From the NCBI GenBank assembly GCA_002726335.1, contig PBSR01000203.1, positions 1 to 20,966 on the forward strand: a stretch of DNA of 20,966 bases, given 5' to 3'. Position numbers and translations under genes: made by a program. The notes beneath the pieces are model-generated. The model did no database searches. It worked only from the letters and a program-made list of their open reading frames with translations, and was not told the DNA's origin. This stretch comes from Gemmatimonadaceae bacterium (lineage in GTDB: Bacteria > Latescibacterota > UBA2968 > UBA8231). Shown piece by piece: positions 7,486 to 14,782 of the stretch; the stretch's first letter is position 1, and every line of letters starts with the position of its first letter.

Positions 7486-8762
7486 GCCGCCTCCGTACGC
7501 GATCGCGCCAGGACATAAGGGCCACGGGGCACCACGGCCATGGCCGCGTCCTGACCGTGATCCTGCCGGGCCCGGTGGATTCCATCTTCCACGGAGGATA
7601 CGGTGGACACCAGACCGCGCAGATGCGGCCCGTTGCCGTCGATACCCGCGGAGCACAACAATACTCGAGCCTTGCGTAGCACTTTGCACAACTCCTGTAG
7701 CTGCCACTGGTCAACGACAAAAAAACCTGGATCCAGCAGGCGCTTTTCGAACTGCTCGACACTGTCGGTGTCGGCGAGCAGTTGGGTGAACTCCGGACCA
7801 CCGAGGCCCTCGGCACAGCGGGCCACCAGAACGATGGTCCCGCCCTGCTCGACGATGGGCAGCACCGCCGTCAGTCCTTTTACGGCCTGGTAGAAGGTGA
7901 GGTCGAGAGGATATCCGGCACTCGTGGTCACGACGATGGGCACGGGCGAGTCCAGCCAGGCGCTGGCCTGGGTCTCGACGAAGCGGACACCCGCGGCGTG
8001 GGCCTCCTCCAGATCGCCGGCGAAGATCCCGGTCACCTCTCGCTGGTCATTCATGGCGACGTTGAAGGTGAAGTCGACACCAACGGTCTGAGCCACCTCC
8101 AGGGCCTGCTGGTGGAAGGGATTGCCCTCGATGATCCCTTCGGCCGACCGCAGATCCCCCATCAACGCGGGACCATGCAGTACTCTCATCGTATCTACGC
8201 CCATGATGCCGGGACAGATCGCTTTGCGACCGCCGGAGTACCCCGCCATCAGATGTGGTTCGATGAGGGACGTGGCGATCTTCAGGTCTGCTTCCAGGTA
8301 GATCCTGTCGATCCAGATCGGGGCCCCGGCGGACGTGTCACCGAGATGCACCAGTGTGTCACGCTGCTGCGCCCTGTGATTGACGATGTGATAGGTGGTG
8401 GCGATGGGCTCACCTACGAGCCGCACGAGCTCCTCGCCTTCATTCGGCCGGTGCAGTCCGGTGCCGACAAGGATCGTGATACGCTCACGAGGGATCCCCG
8501 CCTCTTCCAGGACGCTCAGGATCGGGGGCAGGATCACGGCGTTTGGGACAGGCCGCGTGATGTCTGAGATCACGACACAGGCACTGCTGCGCCCCGCCGC
8601 CAGCTGCGCCAGTGGCGGTGTACCGATGGGACTGCGCAAGGCCAGGCTGATACTCGCCTCGATGGCGTCCAGCCCCGGGGCGTTGGCCATCTCCAGAACG
8701 TGAGCATTGTCAGGGATGGTGGCGCTGAGGCCCTCCGAGCCGTAGTCGAGTTGCAGCTTCAT
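7482..8762 (-). CDS. larA: LarA-family nickel-pincer-dependent racemase (lactate racemase or relative)
   Basis: 426 residues from ATG 8762, which overlaps the galU stop by ATGA. LarA interconverts D- and L-lactate in the cytoplasm using a nickel-pincer nucleotide bound to a lysine; relatives act on other 2-hydroxyacids. The sequence has the SDITRP motif (66-71), GTGLHRPN (100-107), PHLMAGYSGGRKAICPG (169-185) and LHGP (195-198). His104, His170, Lys180 and His196 keep exactly the spacing of the L. plantarum LarA residues H108, H174, K184 and H200, so cofactor attachment and both proton-transfer histidines are intact. Lys295 in YQAVKG and Trp353 are likely substrate-site residues. Length is normal for the family. 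The cofactor genes larB, larC and larE are not in the window. The setting, between galU and a lipoprotein, is unusual for lactate metabolism, so the substrate may differ. Confidence 0.92.
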   Translation of the reverse strand: MKLQLDYGSEGLSATIPDNAHVLEMANAPGLDAIEASISLALRSPIGTPPLAQLAAGRSSACVVISDITRPVPNAVILPPILSVLEEAGIPRERITILVGTGLHRPNEGEELVRLVGEPIATTYHIVNHRAQQRDTLVHLGDTSAGAPIWIDRIYLEADLKIATSLIEPHLMAGYSGGRKAICPGIMGVDTMRVLHGPALMGDLRSAEGIIEGNPFHQQALEVAQTVGVDFTFNVAMNDQREVTGIFAGDLEEAHAAGVRFVETQASAWLDSPVPIVVTTSAGYPLDLTFYQAVKGLTAVLPIVEQGGTIVLVARCAEGLGGPEFTQLLADTDSVEQFEKRLLDPGFFVVDQWQLQELCKVLRKARVLLCSAGIDGNGPHLRGLVSTVSSVEDGIHRARQDHGQDAAMAVVPRGPYVLARSRTEAA

Positions 8763-9658
8763 CCTGCGGCGCCCCCACCTTCCTCCTGCAAGCAGGTGCG
8801 CAGGTACTCGGCGAAGGCCGTACCGTGCTCTGGGTCGGCAAGAGCGAAATCGGCAAACGCTCGGTAATAGGTCAGCGGCGTGCCGATGTCGTAGCGGCGC
8901 TCCCCGTCCAACAGGCGGACGCAGCGTACGTCGTCTCCCCACTCGAGCAGGCGACGGATGGCATCGGTGAGCCACAGTTCGCCCTTCACTCCGGGGTCAG
9001 TGGCTGCAATCGCTTCGAAAATCTTCGGCGTGAACACGTACCGGGCAGCCACCGCGAGATGACTGGGTGCTTCACCAAGGGGGGGTTTCTCAACGATGTC
9101 GTCGATAGGAAAAGCACCGACCGGATCGGCCACGGCGGGACGGATGACACCGTACTTGGATGCCTCCTCAGGGGGCACCTCCCATACCGCGATGGTTGCC
9201 GCCGCCCCGGAGGCTTCGTGATCCTCGATCAGTCTGGCCACCACCCCTCGTGGGCCTGAGGAAGTCACGATCGTGTCGCCGAAGCCGACGACGAAGGACT
9301 CACCGGAGACGAACTCCTCGGCTAGACGTACCGCGTCGGCGTTGCCGGCCGGACGTCGTTGACGCACGTAGAAGAAATCGACACCGAGCCCGGCATAGTC
9401 GGCCTCGCCGATGTCCTCCCGGTTGTTGAGACGGCTCTCGAGTTCGGGATCGTCGTCGAAATGGTCTTCGATGCTTCGCTTCTTGCGACCGGTGACAAAG
9501 AGGAACTTGCCAACGCCCTGATCGATCATCTCCTCGACGACATACTGCACCACAGGCTTGTGGCCCACCGGCAGCATCTCTTTGGGCTGCGACTTGGTCG
9601 CCGGCAGCAGGCGGGTCCCCATTCCCGCCACGGGCAACACTGCCTTGTTGATGGGCAT
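8759..9658 (-). CDS. galU: UTP--glucose-1-phosphate uridylyltransferase-like nucleotidyltransferase
   Basis: 299 residues, the usual GalU length. It makes a nucleotide sugar (UDP-glucose in true GalU) from a sugar 1-phosphate and an NTP in the cytoplasm, feeding envelope polysaccharide synthesis. The N-terminal signature AGMGTRLLPATKSQPKEMLP (11-30) includes the catalytic-site Arg and Lys26. HKPVVQYVVEEM (33-44), GRKKRSIEDHFD (57-68), GFGD with the metal Asp128, the VEKP motif (189-192) and KGELWLTDAI (225-234) are all present. The segment normally reading GLGHAV is GNADAV here (105-110), closer to thymidylyltransferases and archaeal homologs, so nucleotide or sugar preference is open. ATG 9658 has GGGGAG nine bases upstream, partly inside a short hairpin. 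It is the first gene of the minus-strand block. Confidence 0.9.
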   Translation of the reverse strand: MPINKAVLPVAGMGTRLLPATKSQPKEMLPVGHKPVVQYVVEEMIDQGVGKFLFVTGRKKRSIEDHFDDDPELESRLNNREDIGEADYAGLGVDFFYVRQRRPAGNADAVRLAEEFVSGESFVVGFGDTIVTSSGPRGVVARLIEDHEASGAAATIAVWEVPPEEASKYGVIRPAVADPVGAFPIDDIVEKPPLGEAPSHLAVAARYVFTPKIFEAIAATDPGVKGELWLTDAIRRLLEWGDDVRCVRLLDGERRYDIGTPLTYYRAFADFALADPEHGTAFAEYLRTCLQEEGGGAAG

Positions 9659-9662
9659 GATA

Positions 9663-9675
9663 CCGGGCTCCCCGG
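9663..9675 (-). promoter_or_regulatory. Short GC hairpin covering the galU ribosome-binding site
   Basis: CCGGG-GAG-CCCGG (minus strand) is a perfect five-pair stem with a three-base loop. The GGGGAG Shine-Dalgarno of galU lies within the 5' arm and loop. Folding in the leader would hide the site and could tune translation of the whole coupled galU-larA-lipoprotein set. The stem is short, so this may be chance. Confidence 0.35.
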
Positions 9676-9703
9676 ATTATGGCAAAGTGTCCTAAAGTGA
9701 AGA

Positions 9704-9732
9704 AAAATACGGTATTACCACCATTCTATCAA
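9704..9732 (-). promoter_or_regulatory. Candidate sigma70-type promoter for the galU-larA operon
   Basis: On the minus strand TTGATA (9732-9727, five of six matches to TTGACA) is followed after exactly 17 bases by TATTTT (9709-9704, four of six matches to TATAAT). The region is A/T-rich in an otherwise GC-rich sequence. The implied start near 9697 leaves a leader of about 40 bases before galU ATG 9658. Confidence 0.6.
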
Positions 9733-9748
9733 GCCGTATCAGATCCTG

Positions 9749-10663
9749 ATGGCGGGTTGCACACACGGTTCGCCGCCCCTACCCTATGCCACCGAAACGG
9801 CCCCTCAGCTACCCCTTGAAACGATCGGTGCAGCCATTCGGATCCTGGATCATGTGGGCATGGTGCCAGGGCAGGTCCGCCACGCCCTGTTCGACTTCGA
9901 CGGAACGCTGTCATTGCTGCGCGCCGGTTGGCAGCACGTGATGGAGCAGTACTTCTGTGAAGTTCTCTGCGCCGCGGCGCCCGCCACCCCCCGGAACCAA
10001 CACGCCAGCGACTGCCGTGAGTTCATCGTGCGACTCACGGGACGGCAGACGATGTACCAGGCCCTCGAACTCGAGGAACGAGTCCGTGCTGCGGGGGCCG
10101 TCCCTTTGTCAGCAGATCAGTACAAGACAGAGTTCCTGCGCCGGCTGCTTGAGAGCATCGGCCACCGCCTGTGCGCCCTGCGCGAGCAGCACCATTCCCC
10201 CGAACAGTATCTCGTCCCCGGCTCGACGGACCTGCTTCAGGGATTGTGCGCGGCGGGGGTCACCTGCTACCTGGCCAGTGGCACCGACCTGCCAAACGTC
10301 ATCGACGAGGCCCGGCTGCTGGGGCTCAGCGGTTTTTTCGACGACGGTGGTGGCGATCCGCCGAGGATCCATGGCGCCTTGGCCGACTACCGTGCCTTCT
10401 CGAAGCGGGCTGTCATAGAACAGATCATCGCCGAGAACAGACTGTCCGGTCCGGAACTGGTCGCCTTCGGTGATGGGTATGTCGAGATCGAAGAGACCCG
10501 ACGCGCCGGCGGCATCGCCGTGGGGATCGCCAGCCGCGAGGACGGCGGCGATGGCTGCGATCCGTGGAAAGCGAGTCGTCTGCAGGAGGTTGGAGCTCAG
10601 GTGCTGGTATCCGACTGGCGCGAGTCCAAACAGCTGTTGCAGAGCCTTGGAGTCACAGCATGA
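9749..10663 (+). CDS. HAD-superfamily phosphatase
   Basis: 304 residues from ATG 9749. HAD enzymes remove phosphate through a phospho-aspartate. Motif I is LFDFDGTLS, with nucleophile Asp49 and acid/base Asp51. Motif II is ASGTD, with Ser177. Motif III is Lys219 in FSK. Motif IV is FGDGYVEIEE, with Asp242. The 100-residue insert between motifs I and II (with TGRQTMYQALELEERV) is a helical cap. A DPWK segment (271-274) and a final ADP-like Rossmann strand follow. No ribosome site is seen before 9749; ATG 9860 (giving a 267-residue protein with DFDGT at residue 12) is a realistic alternative, and the first 37 residues are not typical HAD sequence. The stop overlaps the PfkB start by ATGA, with GGAG seven bases upstream, so the phosphatase and kinase are coupled. 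The substrate is probably a sugar phosphate, inferred from the neighbour. Confidence 0.85.
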   Translation: MAGCTHGSPPLPYATETAPQLPLETIGAAIRILDHVGMVPGQVRHALFDFDGTLSLLRAGWQHVMEQYFCEVLCAAAPATPRNQHASDCREFIVRLTGRQTMYQALELEERVRAAGAVPLSADQYKTEFLRRLLESIGHRLCALREQHHSPEQYLVPGSTDLLQGLCAAGVTCYLASGTDLPNVIDEARLLGLSGFFDDGGGDPPRIHGALADYRAFSKRAVIEQIIAENRLSGPELVAFGDGYVEIEETRRAGGIAVGIASREDGGDGCDPWKASRLQEVGAQVLVSDWRESKQLLQSLGVTA

Positions 10664-11727
10664 CGGAGTGGCTGCCGCGACGTCGGCTCGATGACCTGCT
10701 GAGGCGCCTGCGGTCGCTGCACGTCGCCGTTGTCGGTGACTTTTTCCTCGACGCCTACTACGACTGCGATGGCCGCCTGGACGAGCCCTCCCTGGAAACG
10801 GGACGCAACTGCTACCAGGTGGTACGGACCCGTCGCCAGGCGGGGGCGGCGGGAACGGTGGCGGCCAACCTCGTCGCCCTTGGCGCCGGCACGGTGAGCG
10901 CTGTCGGTTTCCGCGGTGACGACGGCGAAGGCTGGGAACTACAGCGAGTCATGGATGGGCTGGGTCTGTGCCGCGAAGGCTTCTTCGTTGCCGCCGATCG
11001 GTTTACGCCGACGTATGCGAAACCCTGTTACGTCGACCGAGACGGCGGCGGCTGGCGGGTCCGCGAAGAGCTCGAACGCATCGACATCAAGAATCGACGC
11101 CCCACGCCACGAGTGTTGCAGGATCGCCTCGCCGGCTTCCTCGAAGAGGCGATCGGGCGATGGCACGCGGTCATCATCGTCGACCAGGTGAGTGAAGCCG
11201 CCTGTGGCGTGGTGACACCACGGATCCGGCGTCTGTTGCAGGATCTGAGCCATCGATCGGCCGACACCGTGTTCCTCGTCGATTCGCGGGAGCGGATCGG
11301 TTGTTTTGCCGGCTTGCCCATCAAGCCGAACCACAGGGAGGCGGCCCACGCCCTCGGCGTGCGCCCGGCCCGTTCGACTGGGGCGGCCATGACGCAGGCC
11401 CGGCGACTGTCGGGACGAGGAAAGAGACGCCCGGTATTCCTGACGATGGCAGAACGAGGAATGGTGGTCTGCGGCAACGGAGAGGCAGAGCACGTGCCGG
11501 GCTTTCCCGTCCTGGACCGGCCCATCGATCCGGTGGGAGCGGGCGATTCGACGACGGCAGCCCTTGTCTGCTGCCTGGCTGCCGGGGCAACTCGGTTGGA
11601 AGCCGCCACGGTGGCCAACCTTGTCGGCTCCGTCACCGTGCAGCAGATCGGCACCACCGGCACTGCCACACCGACGCAGGTGCGTCGACGTTGGAAGGAG
11701 ATCGACCATGGCCTATCGTCGGCTTGA
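10660..11727 (+). CDS. PfkB-family carbohydrate kinase, HldE/RfaE kinase-domain-like
   Basis: 355 residues from ATG 10660, overlapping the HAD stop by ATGA. PfkB kinases phosphorylate a sugar or nucleoside with ATP. The N-terminal VAVVGDFFLDAYYDCD (22-37) and RRQAGAAGTVAANLVALGAG (58-77) resemble the heptose-7-phosphate kinase domain of HldE. The C-terminal signature DPVGAGDS (290-297) carries the catalytic base Asp296 and the anion hole. IKPNHREAAHALGV (221-234) matches the N-x-x-E segment of the family. The nucleotidyltransferase half of HldE is absent, so if it acts in heptose-like metabolism the transfer step must come from elsewhere, perhaps the divergent GalU-like enzyme. The last 20 bases overlap the next gene. 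The substrate cannot be fixed from sequence; another sugar or a nucleoside is possible. Confidence 0.87.
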   Translation: MTEWLPRRRLDDLLRRLRSLHVAVVGDFFLDAYYDCDGRLDEPSLETGRNCYQVVRTRRQAGAAGTVAANLVALGAGTVSAVGFRGDDGEGWELQRVMDGLGLCREGFFVAADRFTPTYAKPCYVDRDGGGWRVREELERIDIKNRRPTPRVLQDRLAGFLEEAIGRWHAVIIVDQVSEAACGVVTPRIRRLLQDLSHRSADTVFLVDSRERIGCFAGLPIKPNHREAAHALGVRPARSTGAAMTQARRLSGRGKRRPVFLTMAERGMVVCGNGEAEHVPGFPVLDRPIDPVGAGDSTTAALVCCLAAGATRLEAATVANLVGSVTVQQIGTTGTATPTQVRRRWKEIDHGLSSA

Positions 11728-12814
11728 TACAGATTCGGTCCGCGTACAGCCTCTTGCCGAGCGCCGGAGCAAGCACGCCCTTGCCGATATCCTCGTCGAT
11801 CCCGATGGACCTGCGACTGAATCCGGGGCCATGGCGCCGATCATCGACCGGGTCGCCTCGGCCGTACGGGCGGCGCGAGAGGCCGACGCTTCGGTGATTC
11901 TGTGTTACGGCGCCCACCTGGTAAAAAACGGCCTCGGTCCCGTCGTCGAACGCCTGCTGGAGTACGGCTGGGTCACCCATCTGGCGACCAACGGCGCCGG
12001 GGTCATCCACGACTGGGAGTACGCCTTTGGCGGTCGATCCGAGGAGGATGTGCGCCGCAACGTCGCCGCCGGCACGTTCGGCGCCTGGGACGAAACGGGT
12101 CGGTACACACAACTGGCGCTGCTCGCCGGTGCCCTCGAAGGCATGGGCTACGGAGAAAGTCTGGGGCGTTTCATCAACGAGGAGGGCTGCACGTTACCCG
12201 AGCCGTCTCGGTTGCAGCAGGACCTGGTAGACTGGGCGACACAGCCTGACGGTGATGAGGCGGCGCCAGCGCGGGCGGAACTGCTGCGAGCCATGTCGGC
12301 CTTCGGCTGGTCGGGCGGCAGGCAGCACGTGCCTCACCCTCACCGTGACCACTCCCTCACGGCGGCCGCCTGGCGCCATGGCGTGCCTCTCACGGTACAT
12401 CCCGGCATCGGCTACGACATCGTCTTCGTTCATCCCATGGCCCGCGGTGCGGTACTGGGACGCGCGGCTGGCATCGACTTCGGCGTGTTCGCCCAGTCCG
12501 TATCCGGCCTGCAGTCAGGGGTGCTGCTGTCGGTGGGATCGGCCATCATGGCGCCGCAGGTCTTCGAAAAAGCGGCTTCTGTCGCCAACAACCTGCGGCT
12601 GCAGCGGACTCTTGAACCGATCTCGCCATTCATCGCCGTCAACGACCTGGCCCCCATGGACTGGGACTGGTCTGCGGGCGAACCACCGATGGACAACCCG
12701 GCGTACTACCTGAGGTTCTGCAAGAGTTTCCACCGCCTCGCCACCGATCTGGCCTATGCTGCCGGCGACAATCGGGCCTTCCTCGGCGGTCTCTGGAATC
12801 AGCTTCGGAGCTGA
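11708..12814 (+). CDS. Conserved protein with a deoxyhypusine-synthase-like segment (unknown reaction)
   Basis: 368 residues from ATG 11708; GGAAGGAG seven bases upstream makes this start firm even though it overlaps the kinase gene by 20 bases. The strongest block is GAHLVKNGLGPVVERLLEYG (68-87), then VTHLATNGAGVIHDWEYAFG (89-108). This resembles the NAD-site region of deoxyhypusine synthase (TSNLVSSGLRETI, then a VDVLVTTAGGVEED strand and turn). Other conserved-looking blocks are SEEDVRRNVAAGTFGAWDET (111-130), a His-rich VPHPHRDH (208-215), LTVHPGIGYDIVFVHP (228-243), LLSVGSAIMAPQVFEKA (273-289) and DWDWSAGEPPMDNPAYYLRF (318-337). Typical deoxyhypusine-synthase catalytic motifs are not evident, and no eIF5A-type substrate is expected here. 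It is probably a cytoplasmic NAD-dependent or sugar-acting enzyme working with the kinase and phosphatase. The fold assignment is from motif memory and remains tentative. Confidence 0.78.
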   Translation: MAYRRLDTDSVRVQPLAERRSKHALADILVDPDGPATESGAMAPIIDRVASAVRAAREADASVILCYGAHLVKNGLGPVVERLLEYGWVTHLATNGAGVIHDWEYAFGGRSEEDVRRNVAAGTFGAWDETGRYTQLALLAGALEGMGYGESLGRFINEEGCTLPEPSRLQQDLVDWATQPDGDEAAPARAELLRAMSAFGWSGGRQHVPHPHRDHSLTAAAWRHGVPLTVHPGIGYDIVFVHPMARGAVLGRAAGIDFGVFAQSVSGLQSGVLLSVGSAIMAPQVFEKAASVANNLRLQRTLEPISPFIAVNDLAPMDWDWSAGEPPMDNPAYYLRFCKSFHRLATDLAYAAGDNRAFLGGLWNQLRS

Positions 12815-12827
12815 GAGACCGGAGCTG

Positions 12828-14675
12828 CTATTCGGCTGCCGCTTCGATCAACTCCGCGTACGCCGCCACGACCTGTTTCGGTACGACCTTGCGCAGGCCG
12901 CGAGTCAACGTGCCATCCTCCTCTGACAGAGCCCGCGGCAGGACGAGAACGCGGACTGGACGCTCGTGGCCGGACAACCCCGCCAGATCCGCCTCGGCCA
13001 GCAGCTGCTGCCGAAGGCGGGCATGGATCGGTTCGAAGGCGCGCAGGCCGGCGCCGTCGTCCTCAGCCGCCGCCGGCAGACCTTGCAGGTCGGTCTGTCG
13101 CGCAGCCTCCTCCAGGTCGATGGTGGCGATGATCACCGGGTGACTCCAGGCCTGTTTGCCCGTCACCAGAACATGCTCTGCAAGCGACGCTCGCGAGTAG
13201 ATGCGTTCTAGCAGCTCCGGGTTGACGAACTCGCCATTGCCGAGTTTGAACTGCCTGCCCACCCTGCCTCGGAATGTCAGAAACCCCTCGCCGTCCATGC
13301 TGAAGAGGTCACCGGTGCGATACCACAGACGATCCGGTTCATCCCGGTCCCGCACCAGGACTCGAGCTGTCTGTTCGGGGTCGTCAAGGTACTCGCGCAT
13401 GACATTGTCGCCGCTGACCCAGAGTTCGCCGACAGCCCCCTCGCCGTGGTTGTACTCGTTGCGTCCGGGAACGGCCCTGGCCACCTCGACACCGTCCTCG
13501 CGTACGAGGCGCACGTCGAACAGAGGCCGACCGACGGTACCCACCTTGCGAGCCTCGAGGTGGTTGGCGGCGATCAACGGCGCACACTCGGTGACCCCGT
13601 ACCCCTCGAAGGCGTGGATGCCGAGCACATCGTGGAAGAAAGCCAGGGCCTCGGGATCGGCCTTGGCGGAGCCGACGACGAGGAGGCCCAGGTTGCCGCC
13701 CACGCGCTTGGCGAGCTGGTCCTTGATGGCGCCTACGACTTTCCCGCCGATCGTCCTGTCGACGAGATGATCCGCGATTCCCGCCTGACCGCGCGAGACG
13801 GCAGATCGGGCACGCACGGCTCGCGCCACGAGACGGCCCTTGATGCCGCCGGCATCGATCTCCTTGCGGACGTTGCCGAAGACCTTGTCCAGTACCAGGG
13901 GCACGGTGAGAAAGGCCTGCGGCTGCGACAGGCGGATGTCGGCCAGGACTCGATCCGGGGAGCGTGCCAGGTCCAGGGTCCAGCCCTTTGCCAGCGGGTA
14001 GTAGATGTTGAGGATGCCCATGGAGTGATAGTCCGGGGCGGACTTGAAGAAATAGAGATCTTCGGCGTGGCTGATCCTGTCCCAGACAGCCAGAACATTG
14101 GCGACGATGTTGCCATGGGTCTGCACGACCCCCTTTGGCAACCCGGAGGATCCTGACGTGTAGAGGATCTTCGATTCGTCCGCAGCCGTTACGTCGGTCT
14201 CTGGCGGCACGCCGTCGCCTGACATCACTGCCTCCCAGGTCTGCCCCTCGCCTTCTGTTGCCTCCGTAAGCAGGATCTGTGGTGGCTGCGGCAGGGCGGG
14301 TCGAACCAGCTCGTATTGCTGGAGGCCCTTCTCATCGACGACGAGACAATCGACGCCGGACCGCGAGATGTTGTGTACGAGAATCTCGGTCGAAGACTTA
14401 TGGCACATTGGTACGGCCGTAAGCCCGAGACGATCGGCGGCGAGAAAGGTGAGAATCGGCTCAAAGCCCCCGTCTGTGAGAATTCCGATTCGCTGGCCCT
14501 TGTGGAGTCCGGCAGCAGCGAGGCCGCTCGCCAACCGGTCCCGCAAAGACCGCAGCTGCGCGTAGGTGATGGGCACATAACCCAGGCCGTCCTCGGTACG
14601 TTCCAGGCGGCGCACCGCCGGTTTGCTCGCATGGCGCTCGACGCTCTGCTCGAGCAGGTCATTCAGGGTCTGCAT
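12828..14675 (-). CDS. Long-chain acyl-CoA synthetase (AMP-binding ligase)
   Basis: 615 residues from ATG 14675, chosen because GAGG lies five bases upstream and a good promoter lies about 50 bp further on; an ATG at 14780 would place that promoter inside the gene. The enzyme activates a carboxylic acid with ATP to an acyl-AMP and transfers it to CoA. Motifs in order: P-loop YTSGSSGLPKG (172-182), the HSMG segment (217-220), EGYGVTE (357-363), YRTGD with Asp456, and GRQFKLGNGEFVNPELLE (473-490) at the hinge. The C-terminal LTRGLRKVV (590-598) holds the usual catalytic-lysine region, with Arg595-Lys596 and apparently a one-residue shift. Length fits the FadD15-like group. Residues 270-325 carry the inserted helical segment common to these long-chain enzymes. 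It is probably cytoplasmic or peripheral to the membrane. Stops of this gene and the DHS-like gene are 13 bp apart and convergent. Confidence 0.9.
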   Translation of the reverse strand: MQTLNDLLEQSVERHASKPAVRRLERTEDGLGYVPITYAQLRSLRDRLASGLAAAGLHKGQRIGILTDGGFEPILTFLAADRLGLTAVPMCHKSSTEILVHNISRSGVDCLVVDEKGLQQYELVRPALPQPPQILLTEATEGEGQTWEAVMSGDGVPPETDVTAADESKILYTSGSSGLPKGVVQTHGNIVANVLAVWDRISHAEDLYFFKSAPDYHSMGILNIYYPLAKGWTLDLARSPDRVLADIRLSQPQAFLTVPLVLDKVFGNVRKEIDAGGIKGRLVARAVRARSAVSRGQAGIADHLVDRTIGGKVVGAIKDQLAKRVGGNLGLLVVGSAKADPEALAFFHDVLGIHAFEGYGVTECAPLIAANHLEARKVGTVGRPLFDVRLVREDGVEVARAVPGRNEYNHGEGAVGELWVSGDNVMREYLDDPEQTARVLVRDRDEPDRLWYRTGDLFSMDGEGFLTFRGRVGRQFKLGNGEFVNPELLERIYSRASLAEHVLVTGKQAWSHPVIIATIDLEEAARQTDLQGLPAAAEDDGAGLRAFEPIHARLRQQLLAEADLAGLSGHERPVRVLVLPRALSEEDGTLTRGLRKVVPKQVVAAYAELIEAAAE

Positions 14676-14729
14676 GAATTCCTCATGGAGCCGTGCGGCT
14701 CGGCCATCGTTCCATTCGCTTCGACCGCT

Positions 14730-14758
14730 ATGATAGGAGTCGCCGGTGGTGTCGGCAA
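14730..14758 (-). promoter_or_regulatory. Candidate sigma70-type promoter for the acyl-CoA synthetase gene
   Basis: On the minus strand TTGCCG (14758-14753, four of six matches) is followed after exactly 17 bases by TATCAT (14735-14730, five of six matches to TATAAT). A start near 14723 leaves a leader of about 48 bases before ATG 14675. Confidence 0.55.
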
Positions 14759-14770
14759 CGGCCCCGGAGA

Positions 14771-14782
14771 CCTTGCGCAAGG
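14771..14782. promoter_or_regulatory. Perfect 12-bp palindrome in a divergent intergenic region (possible operator)
   Basis: CCTTGCGCAAGG is its own reverse complement. It lies in the 212-bp gap between two divergent genes (14676-14887), just upstream of the candidate promoter of the acyl-CoA synthetase gene. This is where a dimeric regulator controlling one or both genes would bind. No second copy was noticed. The rest of the gap, toward 14887, is a mixed sequence with a T-rich stretch (14784-14796) and no strong plus-strand promoter that I could identify. Confidence 0.35.

Noticed and set aside
7486..7707. Extended N-terminus of the CsgG/FlgT-like lipoprotein
   Set aside because: It is a shadow of the larA coding region; ATG 7485 has GGAGG upstream and starts a proper lipoprotein signal.
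9757..9785. TTGCAC-N17-TACCCT as plus-strand promoter for the HAD gene
   Set aside because: Only three of six matches in each box and a GC-rich spacer; it would support the later ATG 9860 start but is not convincing.
10939..11709. Minus-strand frame opposite the PfkB gene
   Set aside because: Antisense shadow of a gene with clear PfkB motifs; no domain or ribosome site.
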